Shown one piece after another: positions 16,948 through 26,662 of a stretch of DNA of 34,371 nucleotides (its first letter is position 1; every line of letters begins with the position of its first letter). The translations under genes and the position numbers were made by a program. Source of the stretch: Coxiellaceae bacterium UBA6002 (GTDB lineage Bacteria; Pseudomonadota; Gammaproteobacteria; UBA6002). Below the pieces are notes generated by a model, which did not search any database, was not told where the DNA came from, and was given only the letters and a program-made list of their open reading frames with translations. Where the stretch lies: contig DJAM01000033.1 of NCBI GenBank assembly GCA_002429595.1, forward strand, positions 1 to 34,371, written 5' to 3'.

Positions 16948-16979
16948 CTTAACATTTCCTTAAGCTTTTATGTTACAAT
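16948..16979 (+). promoter_or_regulatory. PmrA-like box with -10, best copy
   Basis: CTTAACATTTCCTTAA (16948-16963) is an exact CTTAA-N6-CTTAA direct repeat. TACAAT (16974-16979) follows after 10 bases as a -10. Transcription should begin near 16986, about 23 bases before the ATG at 17009. This is the layout described for PmrA-activated Dot/Icm genes in Legionella and Coxiella; the link to PmrA itself is by resemblance. Confidence 0.65.
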
Positions 16980-17008
16980 CTTAGCTTTCTTTGATTTGGA
17001 GACATGAG

Positions 17009-17839
17009 ATGGCCCATCAGGGAATCTTCTTTGAGCCTGTTTTTATTGAAAAGCCGGTCGGCCATGCAGGTCCGATCGTTGCGTTAAATCTGATACAACA
17101 ACGACAAAATACTCTAGCGGCTAAACTTCGGGATGAACTACAAAAATCCGGTGTTATTACAGGGGAACTTCTAGAGTCACTTTTTCAGATTAGTCGAGCC
17201 CTTCGAATGTCAAATGTGCCTGTTGTGGAATTAATAGTTTCGACTTTGTTAGACAAAACAACTGAGCTTTCAGAAGCGAGAGTTTTTGTGATGTTAAAAG
17301 CTTGTGCCTTCAAGGATAAAGATGCCGCATATGAATGCGCATTAGCTTATATGGGTATGGGGAGATTCAAGCAAGAAAAAAACGTTGTAGCAGCTAAATT
17401 TCTTTATTACGCAACCCGACTAGGACACCCAATAGCTTTTTACACCATGCTTGATGCCATCAGTGATAATCATTTAGTAATAAGGGGCGATGTCTTTTTA
17501 AAATACTGCAAGAAATTGGTGACTGAAACAAAAAATCTAAATGTTGCAATAGCAATAGGGACGTTATTGTGTGGTTTTGATATTGAAGATCATGAAAATC
17601 TTCGTTCCAAATTAAATATACACGATCCTGATGCTGGCTTTGACTATCTTCGTATCGTTCAAGTTTGTGCTAGGAAAGAGGGCAACACCGAGCTTAGTGA
17701 GATAGCATTTCTAACTATTTCAAAGGGCTATCAACAGAATATTTATACGAGTGCGGCCGCCCAAAAATATAGGGCGACTCTGATTCCTATTACAGCCAAT
17801 TCGGATCTTTCTGAAGCTCCTAGGGCCTTTAGCCTCTGA
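17009..17839 (+). CDS. Sel1-like repeat protein, putative PmrA-controlled effector
   Basis: The 276-residue product is helical throughout, with at least one fair Sel1-like repeat: DAAYECALAYMGMGRFKQEK, then a KFLYYATRLGHPIAFYTML helix pair (about 104-145). Weaker copies may flank it. No signal peptide or membrane segment is seen. The frame opens at a TTG at 16991, but ATG at 17009 is preceded at 6 bases by GGAGA and lies about 23 bases after the predicted transcription start, so 17009 is chosen. The strong PmrA-like box upstream is the best argument that it is a Dot/Icm-type effector. Its 3' end overlaps that of the convergent permease by 11 bases. The precise function is unknown. Confidence 0.8.
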   Translation: MAHQGIFFEPVFIEKPVGHAGPIVALNLIQQRQNTLAAKLRDELQKSGVITGELLESLFQISRALRMSNVPVVELIVSTLLDKTTELSEARVFVMLKACAFKDKDAAYECALAYMGMGRFKQEKNVVAAKFLYYATRLGHPIAFYTMLDAISDNHLVIRGDVFLKYCKKLVTETKNLNVAIAIGTLLCGFDIEDHENLRSKLNIHDPDAGFDYLRIVQVCARKEGNTELSEIAFLTISKGYQQNIYTSAAAQKYRATLIPITANSDLSEAPRAFSL

Positions 17840-18944
17840 CTTCATCTGCTTCTATTAATGCGATATTTTTCATTTTGAGTGTTATCGCCATTACTATTGG
17901 CATCACAAACAGCAATACCACGCAGAGAATTCCCGCATAATTTAGGGCTTTAAGAAATATTGCTGGAAAGAGCAACACAATTAATAAGGGTGGTAATAAC
18001 GTCAGGCCGATATTAATTGAAAGTCCTTTGCCAACTTTTTTTAACTTGATTCCATCTGCTAAGAAGTCGGAGAGACTTAATGCAACACCCAGGAAAGAGG
18101 TTAGAACACAGATTGAAGTGAATACGTTGGTTAAAATATGTATATAGGGATTGTTGGCTTGGGCGATCAACGTTTCTACCATATCTTTCAGTGGATGACT
18201 GGTTGAGTAAAGGTTGGTTAAGGTAGGCACTGTTGGAATGGTAGCCTGCACAGCCAAGATCCAAGCGATGTAACAGACAAGGGGTATCAGTCCTCCGAGT
18301 ATAATTGCCCAATGGAGCTTACGTGAGTCACTTTTTAAATAAGTTCGTACTGACGGCACTATACTGGCATAACCAAAGGCCGTAATGCAGGTCATCATTG
18401 AGCTATTGGTGCCTAGATGTTGAAAAGATAAGTGTTTAGCTGCAGTAAATGGAATGAGCAGCAGAATGAGTGCAAAACAAACTAACAACTTAGTGCTCAT
18501 CAGACCGCGGTTAACGTAATCGACCATATTGATACCTTTAAATACGATAAGGCCAAGCATACCTGTGAAAATCACAGCATTGAGCCACATCGGAGAATTA
18601 ATATGGAAGTTATCAAAGATCGTTGCTAGTAAATCTTCGCCACCGGATATATAAGCGGATAAGAGAGTATAGAGAAGAAAGAGCGTCACGATCCAGGTAA
18701 TGATCGCTCCTAATTTTCCTAGTGTCGCTTGCGACATGGACACTAAATTGCTGTTCTCTGGAAGCTTGAGGTTAACCCGTAAGAGAGCAAATGCTCCTAA
18801 CGTCATCATCACCCAAGAACCTAACATAATAATAATGGTGTGGCCGAAGCCTTCAGAGGCAGTTGCCATAGGTAAGGCCAACATACTGCCACCAATACAT
18901 GTCCCTAAAATTAAGAAAACCGCGCCGAAAAATCTACTATTCAT
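17829..18944 (-). CDS. Aromatic amino-acid permease (HAAAP family, TyrP/Mtr-like)
   Basis: Members of this family bring tryptophan or tyrosine across the inner membrane with protons. The 371-residue protein has about ten or eleven hydrophobic helices and the typical N-terminal signature FGAVFLILGTCIGGSMLALP (6-25), followed by TASEGFGHT. It is somewhat shorter than E. coli TyrP or Mtr (about 400-415). The ATG at 18942-18944 has GAGGG 5-6 bases upstream. It is divergent from rlmD and convergent with the Sel1-like gene (11-base 3' overlap). With trpBA elsewhere in the window and no other trp genes nearby, a role in taking tryptophan or related compounds from a host is plausible. Specificity (Trp or Tyr) cannot be told from sequence. 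Confidence 0.9.
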   Translation of the reverse strand: MNSRFFGAVFLILGTCIGGSMLALPMATASEGFGHTIIIMLGSWVMMTLGAFALLRVNLKLPENSNLVSMSQATLGKLGAIITWIVTLFLLYTLLSAYISGGEDLLATIFDNFHINSPMWLNAVIFTGMLGLIVFKGINMVDYVNRGLMSTKLLVCFALILLLIPFTAAKHLSFQHLGTNSSMMTCITAFGYASIVPSVRTYLKSDSRKLHWAIILGGLIPLVCYIAWILAVQATIPTVPTLTNLYSTSHPLKDMVETLIAQANNPYIHILTNVFTSICVLTSFLGVALSLSDFLADGIKLKKVGKGLSINIGLTLLPPLLIVLLFPAIFLKALNYAGILCVVLLFVMPIVMAITLKMKNIALIEADEVRG

Positions 18945-19203
18945 AAGAAACCCTCAATTCTTGCATCTTCGCAACTATGGCCCCAGAAGTCTGGAGTTAA
19001 ATAAGGTTAGGTTGTAGTGAAAATAACATATGCCCCTTAGAGGGCAAAATAGTTAGAATAGTAGAAGGGAAAAAGACCAGCGAAATCGTTTCGAAGGTTC
19101 TTCAAATGAGAGAGCTTATTAAGGTGACAAACTACTTTATTCATCGGAATATGATAATATATTTAGATAAATTGTGCAATTTATTTCTTTTGGTGGGTTC
19201 GAG

Positions 19204-20514
19204 ATGAAGGGTAAAACTGCAACAGGTTTGGTAACAAGTTTGAGTCATGATGGGCGAGGGATTGCTCATGTGGCAGGCAAAACAACTTTTATCGACGGCG
19301 TTTTAATTGGTGAAGAAGTAGAGTTTGAATACCTAAAAGTAAAAAGCAAGTACGACGAAGCTAAGGTCATTAAAATATTATCGCCAAGTCCCAATCGGCA
19401 ACAGCCAAAGTGTGAATCATTTGGAATTTGTGGTGGCTGTAGCTTGCAGCATATGAATTCTTCTTTGCAATTAGAAAATAAAATGGCTGTTTTGTTGGAA
19501 CAACTTTATCACATTGGAGGTATCACCAATGTTGATGTATTGTCCCCAACAACAACTTCGTCGTCTTTTGAATACCGCCGTAAAGCTCGATTAGGTGTGC
19601 GCTATGTTGTTAAGAAGGAAAAGTTATTAATCGGTTTTAGAGAAAAAAATGGCCGTTTTTTAGCCGATATTAACGCTTGTCCTGTGTTGAACTCTTCGAT
19701 TGGGGGCAATTTTGAATTACTTCGTCAACTGCTTTTGAGCCTTGAGGGTTACACAAGTATTCCACAATTAGAGATTGCAGCGGGTGATGATGCAACCGCA
19801 ATTATTTTCCGACATCTTCAACCTTTATCTAATGAAGATTTGACGAAGTTATTAACGTTTGGCAGAGACAATAATTTTCACATTTATTTGCAACCTAGTG
19901 GTCCTGCTTCAGTGACGCGACTTTATCCGCATGAAGGACCAGAGCGTTTGTCCTATAAAATTCAAGCTTATAATCTTGAAATGTTATTTCACCCTACCGA
20001 CTTCGTTCAGGTGAATGCTGAAATCAATAATAAATTAATTGGTTTAGCCATTGAACTAATGGCTCCTACTTTTAAAGAAACATTTTTGGATTTGTTCTGT
20101 GGTATTGGAAATTTCACTTTGCCATTAGCAAGATATAGTAAGCGAGTTGTGGGAATTGAGGGTGACGAGCAAATGGTGAGTCGGGGCTATGAAAATGCTG
20201 CGCATAATCAAATTAATAACGTCGATTTTAAGGCCCAGAATTTACAAGAACCTCACTATACTGATAGATATATGTCAGAAAAATTTGATGGGGTGTTAAT
20301 TGATCCTCCTCGAACGGGGGCTTTAGACGTGGTGCAAATATTGCCGCAACTCAATATACCGAAATTAGTTTATATATCCTGTAATCCTGCAACATTGGCA
20401 AGAGATGCAGGTTATTTGACGACTAATGGCTATAGGATGTTAAAGGTTGGTATTTTGGATATGTTTCCCCATACCAGCCATGTTGAATCGATTGCATTAT
20501 TTATCAAGAATTAA
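19204..20514 (+). CDS. rlmD: 23S rRNA (uracil-1939-C5)-methyltransferase RlmD
   Basis: RlmD methylates U1939 of 23S rRNA (E. coli numbering) using S-adenosylmethionine. The protein has an N-terminal TRAM domain (1-58), an iron-sulfur cluster ligated by C70, C76, C79 and C159 (matching C81, C87, C90, C162 of E. coli), a SAM-binding LDLFCGIGNFTLPLA (295-309), LIDPPRTGA (365-373) and the catalytic nucleophile C393 in YISCNPATLARD. The frame opens at a GTG at 19174, but ATG at 19204 gives the normal N terminus (MKGKTATG) and 436 residues, with GGTGG about 8 bases before it. It ends 2 bases before relA; rlmD-relA is the E. coli gene order. Confidence 0.96.
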   Translation: MKGKTATGLVTSLSHDGRGIAHVAGKTTFIDGVLIGEEVEFEYLKVKSKYDEAKVIKILSPSPNRQQPKCESFGICGGCSLQHMNSSLQLENKMAVLLEQLYHIGGITNVDVLSPTTTSSSFEYRRKARLGVRYVVKKEKLLIGFREKNGRFLADINACPVLNSSIGGNFELLRQLLLSLEGYTSIPQLEIAAGDDATAIIFRHLQPLSNEDLTKLLTFGRDNNFHIYLQPSGPASVTRLYPHEGPERLSYKIQAYNLEMLFHPTDFVQVNAEINNKLIGLAIELMAPTFKETFLDLFCGIGNFTLPLARYSKRVVGIEGDEQMVSRGYENAAHNQINNVDFKAQNLQEPHYTDRYMSEKFDGVLIDPPRTGALDVVQILPQLNIPKLVYISCNPATLARDAGYLTTNGYRMLKVGILDMFPHTSHVESIALFIKN

Positions 20515-20516
20515 CT

Positions 20517-22709
20517 ATGCGTAAACAATCAAAGTTAGTTTACACGGATAGTGACTCTATTAATATACAAAACTGGATTCACCACTTAGCTTCAGAGCGG
20601 GCGCAAAGCGACCTCAATTTGCTAAGAGAAGCCTGCATGTTAGCGCAATTATCTGGTGAACAACATCTTACACCTAACGGTGAATCTTGTTTACATCAAG
20701 GCTTGGCCATGGCCGAAATCTTAGCCGATCTTAATCTTGACGACCAATCCTTAGCCGCTGCGATCGTTTATAGCTCGATGCAACATGCAGGTTTGCAGAT
20801 GGATGTCGTTGTTGAACACCTAGGTGAAAAAGTAGGAAAGTTAATTGCTGGTACCCAACAAATGGATAGTGTTCATGCGCTGCACGGTAAACTCACTCAG
20901 GGGACACCGTTAGCCACCACTATCGATAATCTTCGCAAAATGTTGCTTGCTATGGTGGAAGATGTTCGAGTCGTATTCATTAAATTATCAGAGCGCTTAT
21001 GCATCTTAAAAAATATGTTGTCGTTTGCTGATAATGAAAAGTCTCGCGTTGCTCAAGAAACGATGGATATTTACGCGCCTTTAGCAAATCGTTTAGGTAT
21101 CGGACATTTAAAATGGCAATTAGAAGATTTATCCTTTCGCTATTTAAGCCCGGAAGCATATTTGCAACTTTCTCGAGAAATAAAAGACCGCAGAGTCGTA
21201 CGCGAAGAATATGTTGCAAAATTCAAAAAGAAACTGAAAGAGGAATTGTTTGCAGCACAAATTACAGAATTTGAAGTCAGTGGTCGAGCGAAACATATTT
21301 TTAGTATTTATAAAAAAATGCAGCGCAAAAATGTCTCAATTTCTGAAATATATGACGCGATTGCATTTCGAATTTTGGTGCCAACTCTAGAAGATTGTTA
21401 TCAAGTATTAAGTATTGTTCATGCATTATGGTCGCCGTTTTCTAAGGAATTTGATGATTATATTACTCACCCAAAGCCTAATGGTTATCGTTCCATTCAC
21501 ACTGCGGTAGTCGGTCCAGATAATAAATTTGTTGAAATTCAAATTAGAACATTCGCTATGCACCAAGAAGCTGAACTTGGTGTGGCAGCGCATTGGCTTT
21601 ATAAAGAAGGATCCTCACACGAGTCAGGTTATCAAGAAAAAATTGCTTGGTTACGGCAGGTGATGGATTGGCAGAAAGAAGTGACTGAAGGAAATGAGCA
21701 GGAAGCTTTTTCTAAAGCATTCGAAGATCGCTTATATGTATTTACTCCAAATGGCGATATTATTGATCTGCCTGTCGGCGCAACACCACTTGATTTTGCT
21801 TACCAAATTCATAGTGAGTTAGGTCACCGATGTCGTGGTGCTAAAGTGAATGGCAATATTGTGCCGCTCACCTACTCGCTACATTCTGGCGAAAAGGTCG
21901 AGATCTTAACTACCAAACAAGGTCATCCGAGTCGCGATTGGCTGAACCCGCATCATGGTTATTTGAAAACAGCTCGTGCTAAAGCTAAAGTGATGAATTG
22001 GTTTCGAAAGCAAGATTATGACCGCCATGTCTTAGAAGGACATGAAATGCTGGATAAAGAATTAAAGCGTTTAGGTAAGGAATTATCATATGAAGAACTT
22101 GTAGCAAAGCTACAATTTAAATCCAAGGATGATTTATTTGCGGCACTAGGGCGAGGCGATCTACGCATGCATAATGTGTTGCAGCAGCTCCAATCAGAAA
22201 CGCTTACCGAGACCGAAAAACTACTGAGTAGTTTGCAAGAGCAAAAAAAATCCATATCGTTGCCAACCGACATCGACGTAGGTGGAATTGGAAACCTGAT
22301 GATTCATTTGGCGAAATGCTGCAAGCCCGTTCCTGGTGATAAAATTGTCGGATATATTACAGTAGGAAAGGGCGTATCGATTCATCGCGAGGATTGTCCT
22401 AATACAATAGAAAGATTCTCATTATCACCGGGACGGAAAATCGATGTAAATTGGGGGACAGCAATTAAACGTCGTTATCCTACAGACTTAAGCATTTTAG
22501 CCTATGACAAACCTAATTTGCTGCAAGATATTATTGCATTGTTAGCAAACGAACATATACCAATTATTTCGGTAAATGCTGTGCCAAATCGTAAGAACAA
22601 CACCAGCACATTATACCTGACTGTTGAGGTAGATGATGTGAACCCTTTGACTCGTCTACTTGCTAGGCTTTCACAGCTAACTGGGGTTCTGAGTGTGCAT
22701 CGTGAATAA
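20517..22709 (+). CDS. relA: (p)ppGpp synthetase RelA
   Basis: RelA transfers pyrophosphate from ATP to GDP/GTP on ribosomes stalled by uncharged tRNA, setting off the stringent response. The 730-residue chain shows the family order. The hydrolase domain is degenerate: the HD pair of SpoT/Rel is replaced by VYSS (84-87), so no hydrolysis is expected. The synthetase domain has EFDDY (311-315, the ExDD form of RelA), PKPNGYRSIHTAV and ELGVAAHWLYKEG. A TGS domain (DRLYVFTPNGDIIDLPVGAT) follows, then a helical part, the AKCCKPVPGD zinc-finger motif (C601, C602) and a C-terminal ACT domain. It starts 2 bases after rlmD with no clear ribosome site, so translation is probably coupled. In Legionella, RelA drives the switch to the transmissive phase. 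Confidence 0.96.
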   Translation: MRKQSKLVYTDSDSINIQNWIHHLASERAQSDLNLLREACMLAQLSGEQHLTPNGESCLHQGLAMAEILADLNLDDQSLAAAIVYSSMQHAGLQMDVVVEHLGEKVGKLIAGTQQMDSVHALHGKLTQGTPLATTIDNLRKMLLAMVEDVRVVFIKLSERLCILKNMLSFADNEKSRVAQETMDIYAPLANRLGIGHLKWQLEDLSFRYLSPEAYLQLSREIKDRRVVREEYVAKFKKKLKEELFAAQITEFEVSGRAKHIFSIYKKMQRKNVSISEIYDAIAFRILVPTLEDCYQVLSIVHALWSPFSKEFDDYITHPKPNGYRSIHTAVVGPDNKFVEIQIRTFAMHQEAELGVAAHWLYKEGSSHESGYQEKIAWLRQVMDWQKEVTEGNEQEAFSKAFEDRLYVFTPNGDIIDLPVGATPLDFAYQIHSELGHRCRGAKVNGNIVPLTYSLHSGEKVEILTTKQGHPSRDWLNPHHGYLKTARAKAKVMNWFRKQDYDRHVLEGHEMLDKELKRLGKELSYEELVAKLQFKSKDDLFAALGRGDLRMHNVLQQLQSETLTETEKLLSSLQEQKKSISLPTDIDVGGIGNLMIHLAKCCKPVPGDKIVGYITVGKGVSIHREDCPNTIERFSLSPGRKIDVNWGTAIKRRYPTDLSILAYDKPNLLQDIIALLANEHIPIISVNAVPNRKNNTSTLYLTVEVDDVNPLTRLLARLSQLTGVLSVHRE

Positions 22710-22763
22710 TTCCTTCACGCAATAATGAATTGAAAAAGATATACTGCCCATCTCTTGAAGCTG

Positions 22764-22769
22764 TATAAT
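22764..22769 (+). promoter_or_regulatory. -10 hexamer before the large ankyrin gene
   Basis: A perfect TATAAT preceded by CTG, about 60 bases before the ATG at 22829. No good -35 at 16-18 bases and no CTTAA-N6-CTTAA box are seen, so this gene may be regulated differently from the other putative effectors. Confidence 0.4.
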
Positions 22770-22828
22770 GGCGCCTGCCAAAGAAATGCAAATTAGTGAT
22801 CATATAAAATGAAATAAGGATATCTCTA

Positions 22829-25800
22829 ATGCAAATGCAAGGAAAAGAAAAAGAGCCAGATTTTAACTTCGTCTGTATTTTACCCTACGAAAGTTCTTTA
22901 AAAAAATTATATTTCAGCGACCAATACTCATTTGAGCAATTCATGCGAGTGTTGATTGAGCTATTAGACGTCAATGTACATTTTATTATTTACACAAATG
23001 GAAACGACCATTCTGAAGTTCATGATCTACTAAAAGCATGTGGGCAAAGTCGATTCTTTATTCCTAAAGATGATATTTTTGATATTACAAAAATGAATTT
23101 TCTTGGAGCAAAAGATAATAGAAAATTTGCTTTTATTAATTATGCGATTACTCATCATAACAGATATCGTCCAGGTGCAGCTATCACTCCTGCGCAGGTA
23201 AAAGAGAGTGTATTTGTTTTAGATGAAGATATCGCCTATGTAAAAACTATTAGCAATCCTAAAAGAGCACAAAGGTATCACGGCATTCTAATTGAAGACA
23301 ATTTGGCGCATATTACTTTATTGGAAAGTATCTACACGAGCTTAATCAATGTTGAAAAATATTCTAAACAGCAGCAGGCAAATGCGTTATTTAATCTAGT
23401 TAGGTCGCAGCATACTCTGTTTGTTGATGATCAAGAATACCTGTTTCTTAATTATCAAAAAAGAATTAGATCCATTAACAGTGGTGTTGCAGAAGGGATG
23501 CTGTGCTTGGCCAAGAAAATGTCCAGCTATTTGTGCATGGTTGCGATTTTTGAAACATTAGATGAAAAAACAAGAGTGGACATAAATAATAACTACAGGG
23601 TTGAGGTTGCTAAAATCATTGATGCTAGGATAGCTAAATTTACTGATGAATCATCACCCAAGGACATTGTTGAAGGTTTAGTGCAAGAATTTCACGCATC
23701 GCGACCGTTAATCTTTTCAGGAGATGAGGCTGAACTTGATCAGTGGCAAAAGCTAAGTGATTCTATTTGTATTTGTGTTATAAAATATTTTGAAGCCAGA
23801 TCTAAAAAGATTGTAAGCGAGGATCGGCAGCAGAGCTATGATAATGGTTTGCTGCCACAATCATTGCTCCAAGCTTTCTGTGTTCGTCAATTGAACTTTG
23901 TCGCCATTGGATTAGCCGATATTCATAAGAATGAGCTCACGCAGACTTCCCACCATGCTCAAAAATCTAATTCTAATACCTATTATTGGCTTGTTACCGA
24001 GTGTGAAGCAAAGGAAGCGAAGATATTAGAGGCGTTAAGTTTGTATGAGCCACTAGTACAACAAAGAGTAGCTGAAGAAGTAGCAGTTCTTGAGGGAAAA
24101 AATTTCACCTTAGTGGAAATGTACATTTACTATGAGAAAAAAAGCCAAGAGACCTTGAATGCTTTGCATGAAGTTTTAGACAGAATTGGTTGTCGTGAAA
24201 GCGAGCTGCATGAGCAAAGTAATCAACAATATTTGGCAGCAAAACAATTGAGTGCACAAGCGTTATTCCAAAGTACTGTTATGCCGCCCTCCAGTCCAGC
24301 TGCCGCTAAAACTACTAATGGGGCGCATCCAAATGGGTTTTTCAGCGCGCTGGGTACTAAAGCAGAGTTGACCACGCGTTCAAGAGTTCTCGGTGTGCAA
24401 GGAGCAGCGAGTACTTTCAGAATTTCTCGAGAGGTGCCGACAAAAAAAATGGACCTTTTTGATCTTTGTCGGATTGGAGATGCTACTAATTTTGAAGCCG
24501 AATTAAATTCTAAATTATCAGTCCCTTATGATCAACACGATATTTCGTTATTACTACGTGCTAAAGTAAATTATATGGCTGGTTATGCTTTTTTGTTGAA
24601 TACACTAGTGTATAAACATGAGTGCCCGATTTTTTTAATGCCTCCAATTGGCCACCATCCAAATTCTAAATTTAACATTGCGAAATATATTGATAAATCT
24701 CCTGAAGAAGCTTCACCAGCTAAAAAAGATCTTTTTGAAGAATTACAATCTTTATTTTCTAAGCAGTCTAAGTTGGTGGTTAGGCTATTGTTTGCCTATC
24801 AAGATGTGCAAAAAGAAAATGTACCTTGGATGCTAGGCGATATTAAAATTGAGAAAAACGAGAATCAATATCATGTTGTTCTCAGCACTACTAATCCTTA
24901 TGGTGTTGGGAAATTTAATGATAGCGATTACCAAATCCTATGCGAGTCTCTTACCAGACAAATTATTGCTCTTGATTCGTCAGCTAAAATAACGTGTACC
25001 CATCAAGAAACAATGTTGTCACCGAGTTTACCAAAGGATGAAAAATTCTCTTCAGGAATTGTCGTGACAGACATGCTCATGAATACAATTAAAAGACAGC
25101 CCGTTACAACTCAGAATGGTAGTAACACGTTGGTCGTTAATCTAATACGCACAATTCACATTGAGTGGTTAAAATTAAATATTAAAGAAAATGATCCAGA
25201 TTTAGTACGATTTCTGGATCGTCATTTTTATACCAACTACATCGGCATTAGAAGAAAAACTCTGCTAGAAACTGCTTTGCAGCATGGTCATGATGCATTG
25301 GTCGGTTGTCTAGTAGATTTGCCGGTCGATGTTACTTTTTCCGGTTCAGGATACCCTCCGATTTTTTCGGCTCTCCTAGGAACGAAAAAATATCCTACTC
25401 GTAGGCTTTTGCTTTATATCTTACAGGGTGCAACAAACATGAGCAGTACTGGTAATCATAGCGTACAACAGTTTAACGTTGTTGATCTAGAAGGTAATCC
25501 TGTTTTGCATGTAGCTGTCAATCATGGTGTACCTAGGCCAGTTGAAACACTAGTTAAATGGGGAATTGAACATCCAGGAACATTGACCTTGTACAGCAAA
25601 AACAAAAGTGATAGAACCGCATTTCATGAAGCACTATGTACATCAAAATATGGCAAGCTTTGCGGTACATTAGAGGTATTGTTCAACTATGGTTTAGGGC
25701 AGTCTGCAACGACGATAGAAAAGCTACACGTAGATACTGACGTTCAACCGGATATGCTTAGGTTTGTCATCTATTTGCTAGAGCAACGATTAGAACGCGC

Positions 25801-26662
25801 TGAAAAAATGAGGCTGACTCAACCGCCACCACCATTACAGCGTATGCGCACGGGTTCAGGCATTATCGAATCTCCCCGATCAGGACGTGGTAGATCTGGG
25901 TCGATTATATCAATGTTCAATCTCACTTCACCGCGAACTACCTATGAGTGGAAGGACAAAAATTCTCAATTGTATGCTGAGAACAAATTTCCTTCTTTAA
26001 TGACAGATTTGAACTGTACTGATGAGCTAGGTTTTGCTCCAATCCATGTGATTTGTATCTGTGGCAAAATAGAGTCTCTTGATGAGCTTATTGCGCGTAA
26101 AGTGAAGTTGAATATTGCTACAGAACATCTTGTGCCTCGAAAGACAGATGGGAAAGATGACGCACCTGAATTAGCCACCAAATTAACCCCTCTGCACCTG
26201 GCAATTCTCTGCCAAAAAAAATGTACTGAGTTTGTTAGGAAATTGTTAGCTGCGCCAGGGGTTGAAATTTTACCTGATTCTAAAGGATGCACTGCGCTGC
26301 ACTATGCTGTGGGACGCGATACTAAATCGGTAGAGCTAATCTTGCAACATCTTGAAAAAAGTAAATTGTTAGAGATAGCTAAACTTCCAGCTAAAGATGG
26401 CGTTACAGCATTGGGTAAAGCAATGCTGAACGGAAATAAAGAAACAATTGATCTTTTTATTAAAGTGGGTGTTTGGCCTTCTGATGACGATATGGAGTAT
26501 GTTGCGAAACAGATTACAGATCGCGACAATAAGCAACAGATCAAAGATGCCATCTGCCAAATTTTTGCTGATTTGACTATGATGTACAGACATGAATTAA
26601 AGCTGCTATCAGGTGCATTACAACAATCAAAATCAAGTGGACCTCCGTTAGTGAGAAAATGA
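22829..26662 (+). CDS. Very large ankyrin-repeat protein, putative effector
   Basis: The 1277-residue protein has several parts. Residues about 12-175 look like an alpha/beta domain: VHFIIYTNGND (51-61), VFVLDED, and ILIEDNLAHITLLES (154-168), which recall HAD-fold motifs II and IV, though the first DxD motif is replaced by ILPYESS, so any HAD domain would lack its nucleophile. Residues 180-490 are helical and coiled. A Ser/Pro/Thr linker follows (490-540). Ankyrin-like repeats run from about 805 to 1245 with motifs such as GNPVLHVAVNHG, GFAPIHVICICGKIE, LTPLHLAILCQKK, GCTALHYAVGRD and GVTALGKAMLNGN, broken by a disordered part at about 990-1040 (QPPPPLQRM, SPRSGRGRSGS). Its 3' end overlaps the convergent gene by 15 bases. 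There is no signal peptide. It is probably a host-directed protein. Confidence 0.85.
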   Translation: MQMQGKEKEPDFNFVCILPYESSLKKLYFSDQYSFEQFMRVLIELLDVNVHFIIYTNGNDHSEVHDLLKACGQSRFFIPKDDIFDITKMNFLGAKDNRKFAFINYAITHHNRYRPGAAITPAQVKESVFVLDEDIAYVKTISNPKRAQRYHGILIEDNLAHITLLESIYTSLINVEKYSKQQQANALFNLVRSQHTLFVDDQEYLFLNYQKRIRSINSGVAEGMLCLAKKMSSYLCMVAIFETLDEKTRVDINNNYRVEVAKIIDARIAKFTDESSPKDIVEGLVQEFHASRPLIFSGDEAELDQWQKLSDSICICVIKYFEARSKKIVSEDRQQSYDNGLLPQSLLQAFCVRQLNFVAIGLADIHKNELTQTSHHAQKSNSNTYYWLVTECEAKEAKILEALSLYEPLVQQRVAEEVAVLEGKNFTLVEMYIYYEKKSQETLNALHEVLDRIGCRESELHEQSNQQYLAAKQLSAQALFQSTVMPPSSPAAAKTTNGAHPNGFFSALGTKAELTTRSRVLGVQGAASTFRISREVPTKKMDLFDLCRIGDATNFEAELNSKLSVPYDQHDISLLLRAKVNYMAGYAFLLNTLVYKHECPIFLMPPIGHHPNSKFNIAKYIDKSPEEASPAKKDLFEELQSLFSKQSKLVVRLLFAYQDVQKENVPWMLGDIKIEKNENQYHVVLSTTNPYGVGKFNDSDYQILCESLTRQIIALDSSAKITCTHQETMLSPSLPKDEKFSSGIVVTDMLMNTIKRQPVTTQNGSNTLVVNLIRTIHIEWLKLNIKENDPDLVRFLDRHFYTNYIGIRRKTLLETALQHGHDALVGCLVDLPVDVTFSGSGYPPIFSALLGTKKYPTRRLLLYILQGATNMSSTGNHSVQQFNVVDLEGNPVLHVAVNHGVPRPVETLVKWGIEHPGTLTLYSKNKSDRTAFHEALCTSKYGKLCGTLEVLFNYGLGQSATTIEKLHVDTDVQPDMLRFVIYLLEQRLERAEKMRLTQPPPPLQRMRTGSGIIESPRSGRGRSGSIISMFNLTSPRTTYEWKDKNSQLYAENKFPSLMTDLNCTDELGFAPIHVICICGKIESLDELIARKVKLNIATEHLVPRKTDGKDDAPELATKLTPLHLAILCQKKCTEFVRKLLAAPGVEILPDSKGCTALHYAVGRDTKSVELILQHLEKSKLLEIAKLPAKDGVTALGKAMLNGNKETIDLFIKVGVWPSDDDMEYVAKQITDRDNKQQIKDAICQIFADLTMMYRHELKLLSGALQQSKSSGPPLVRK

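Noticed and set aside
22701..22719. Hairpin CGTGAA/TTCACG at the end of relA as a terminator
   Set aside because: Only 6 bp, overlaps the relA coding end, and no T run follows.
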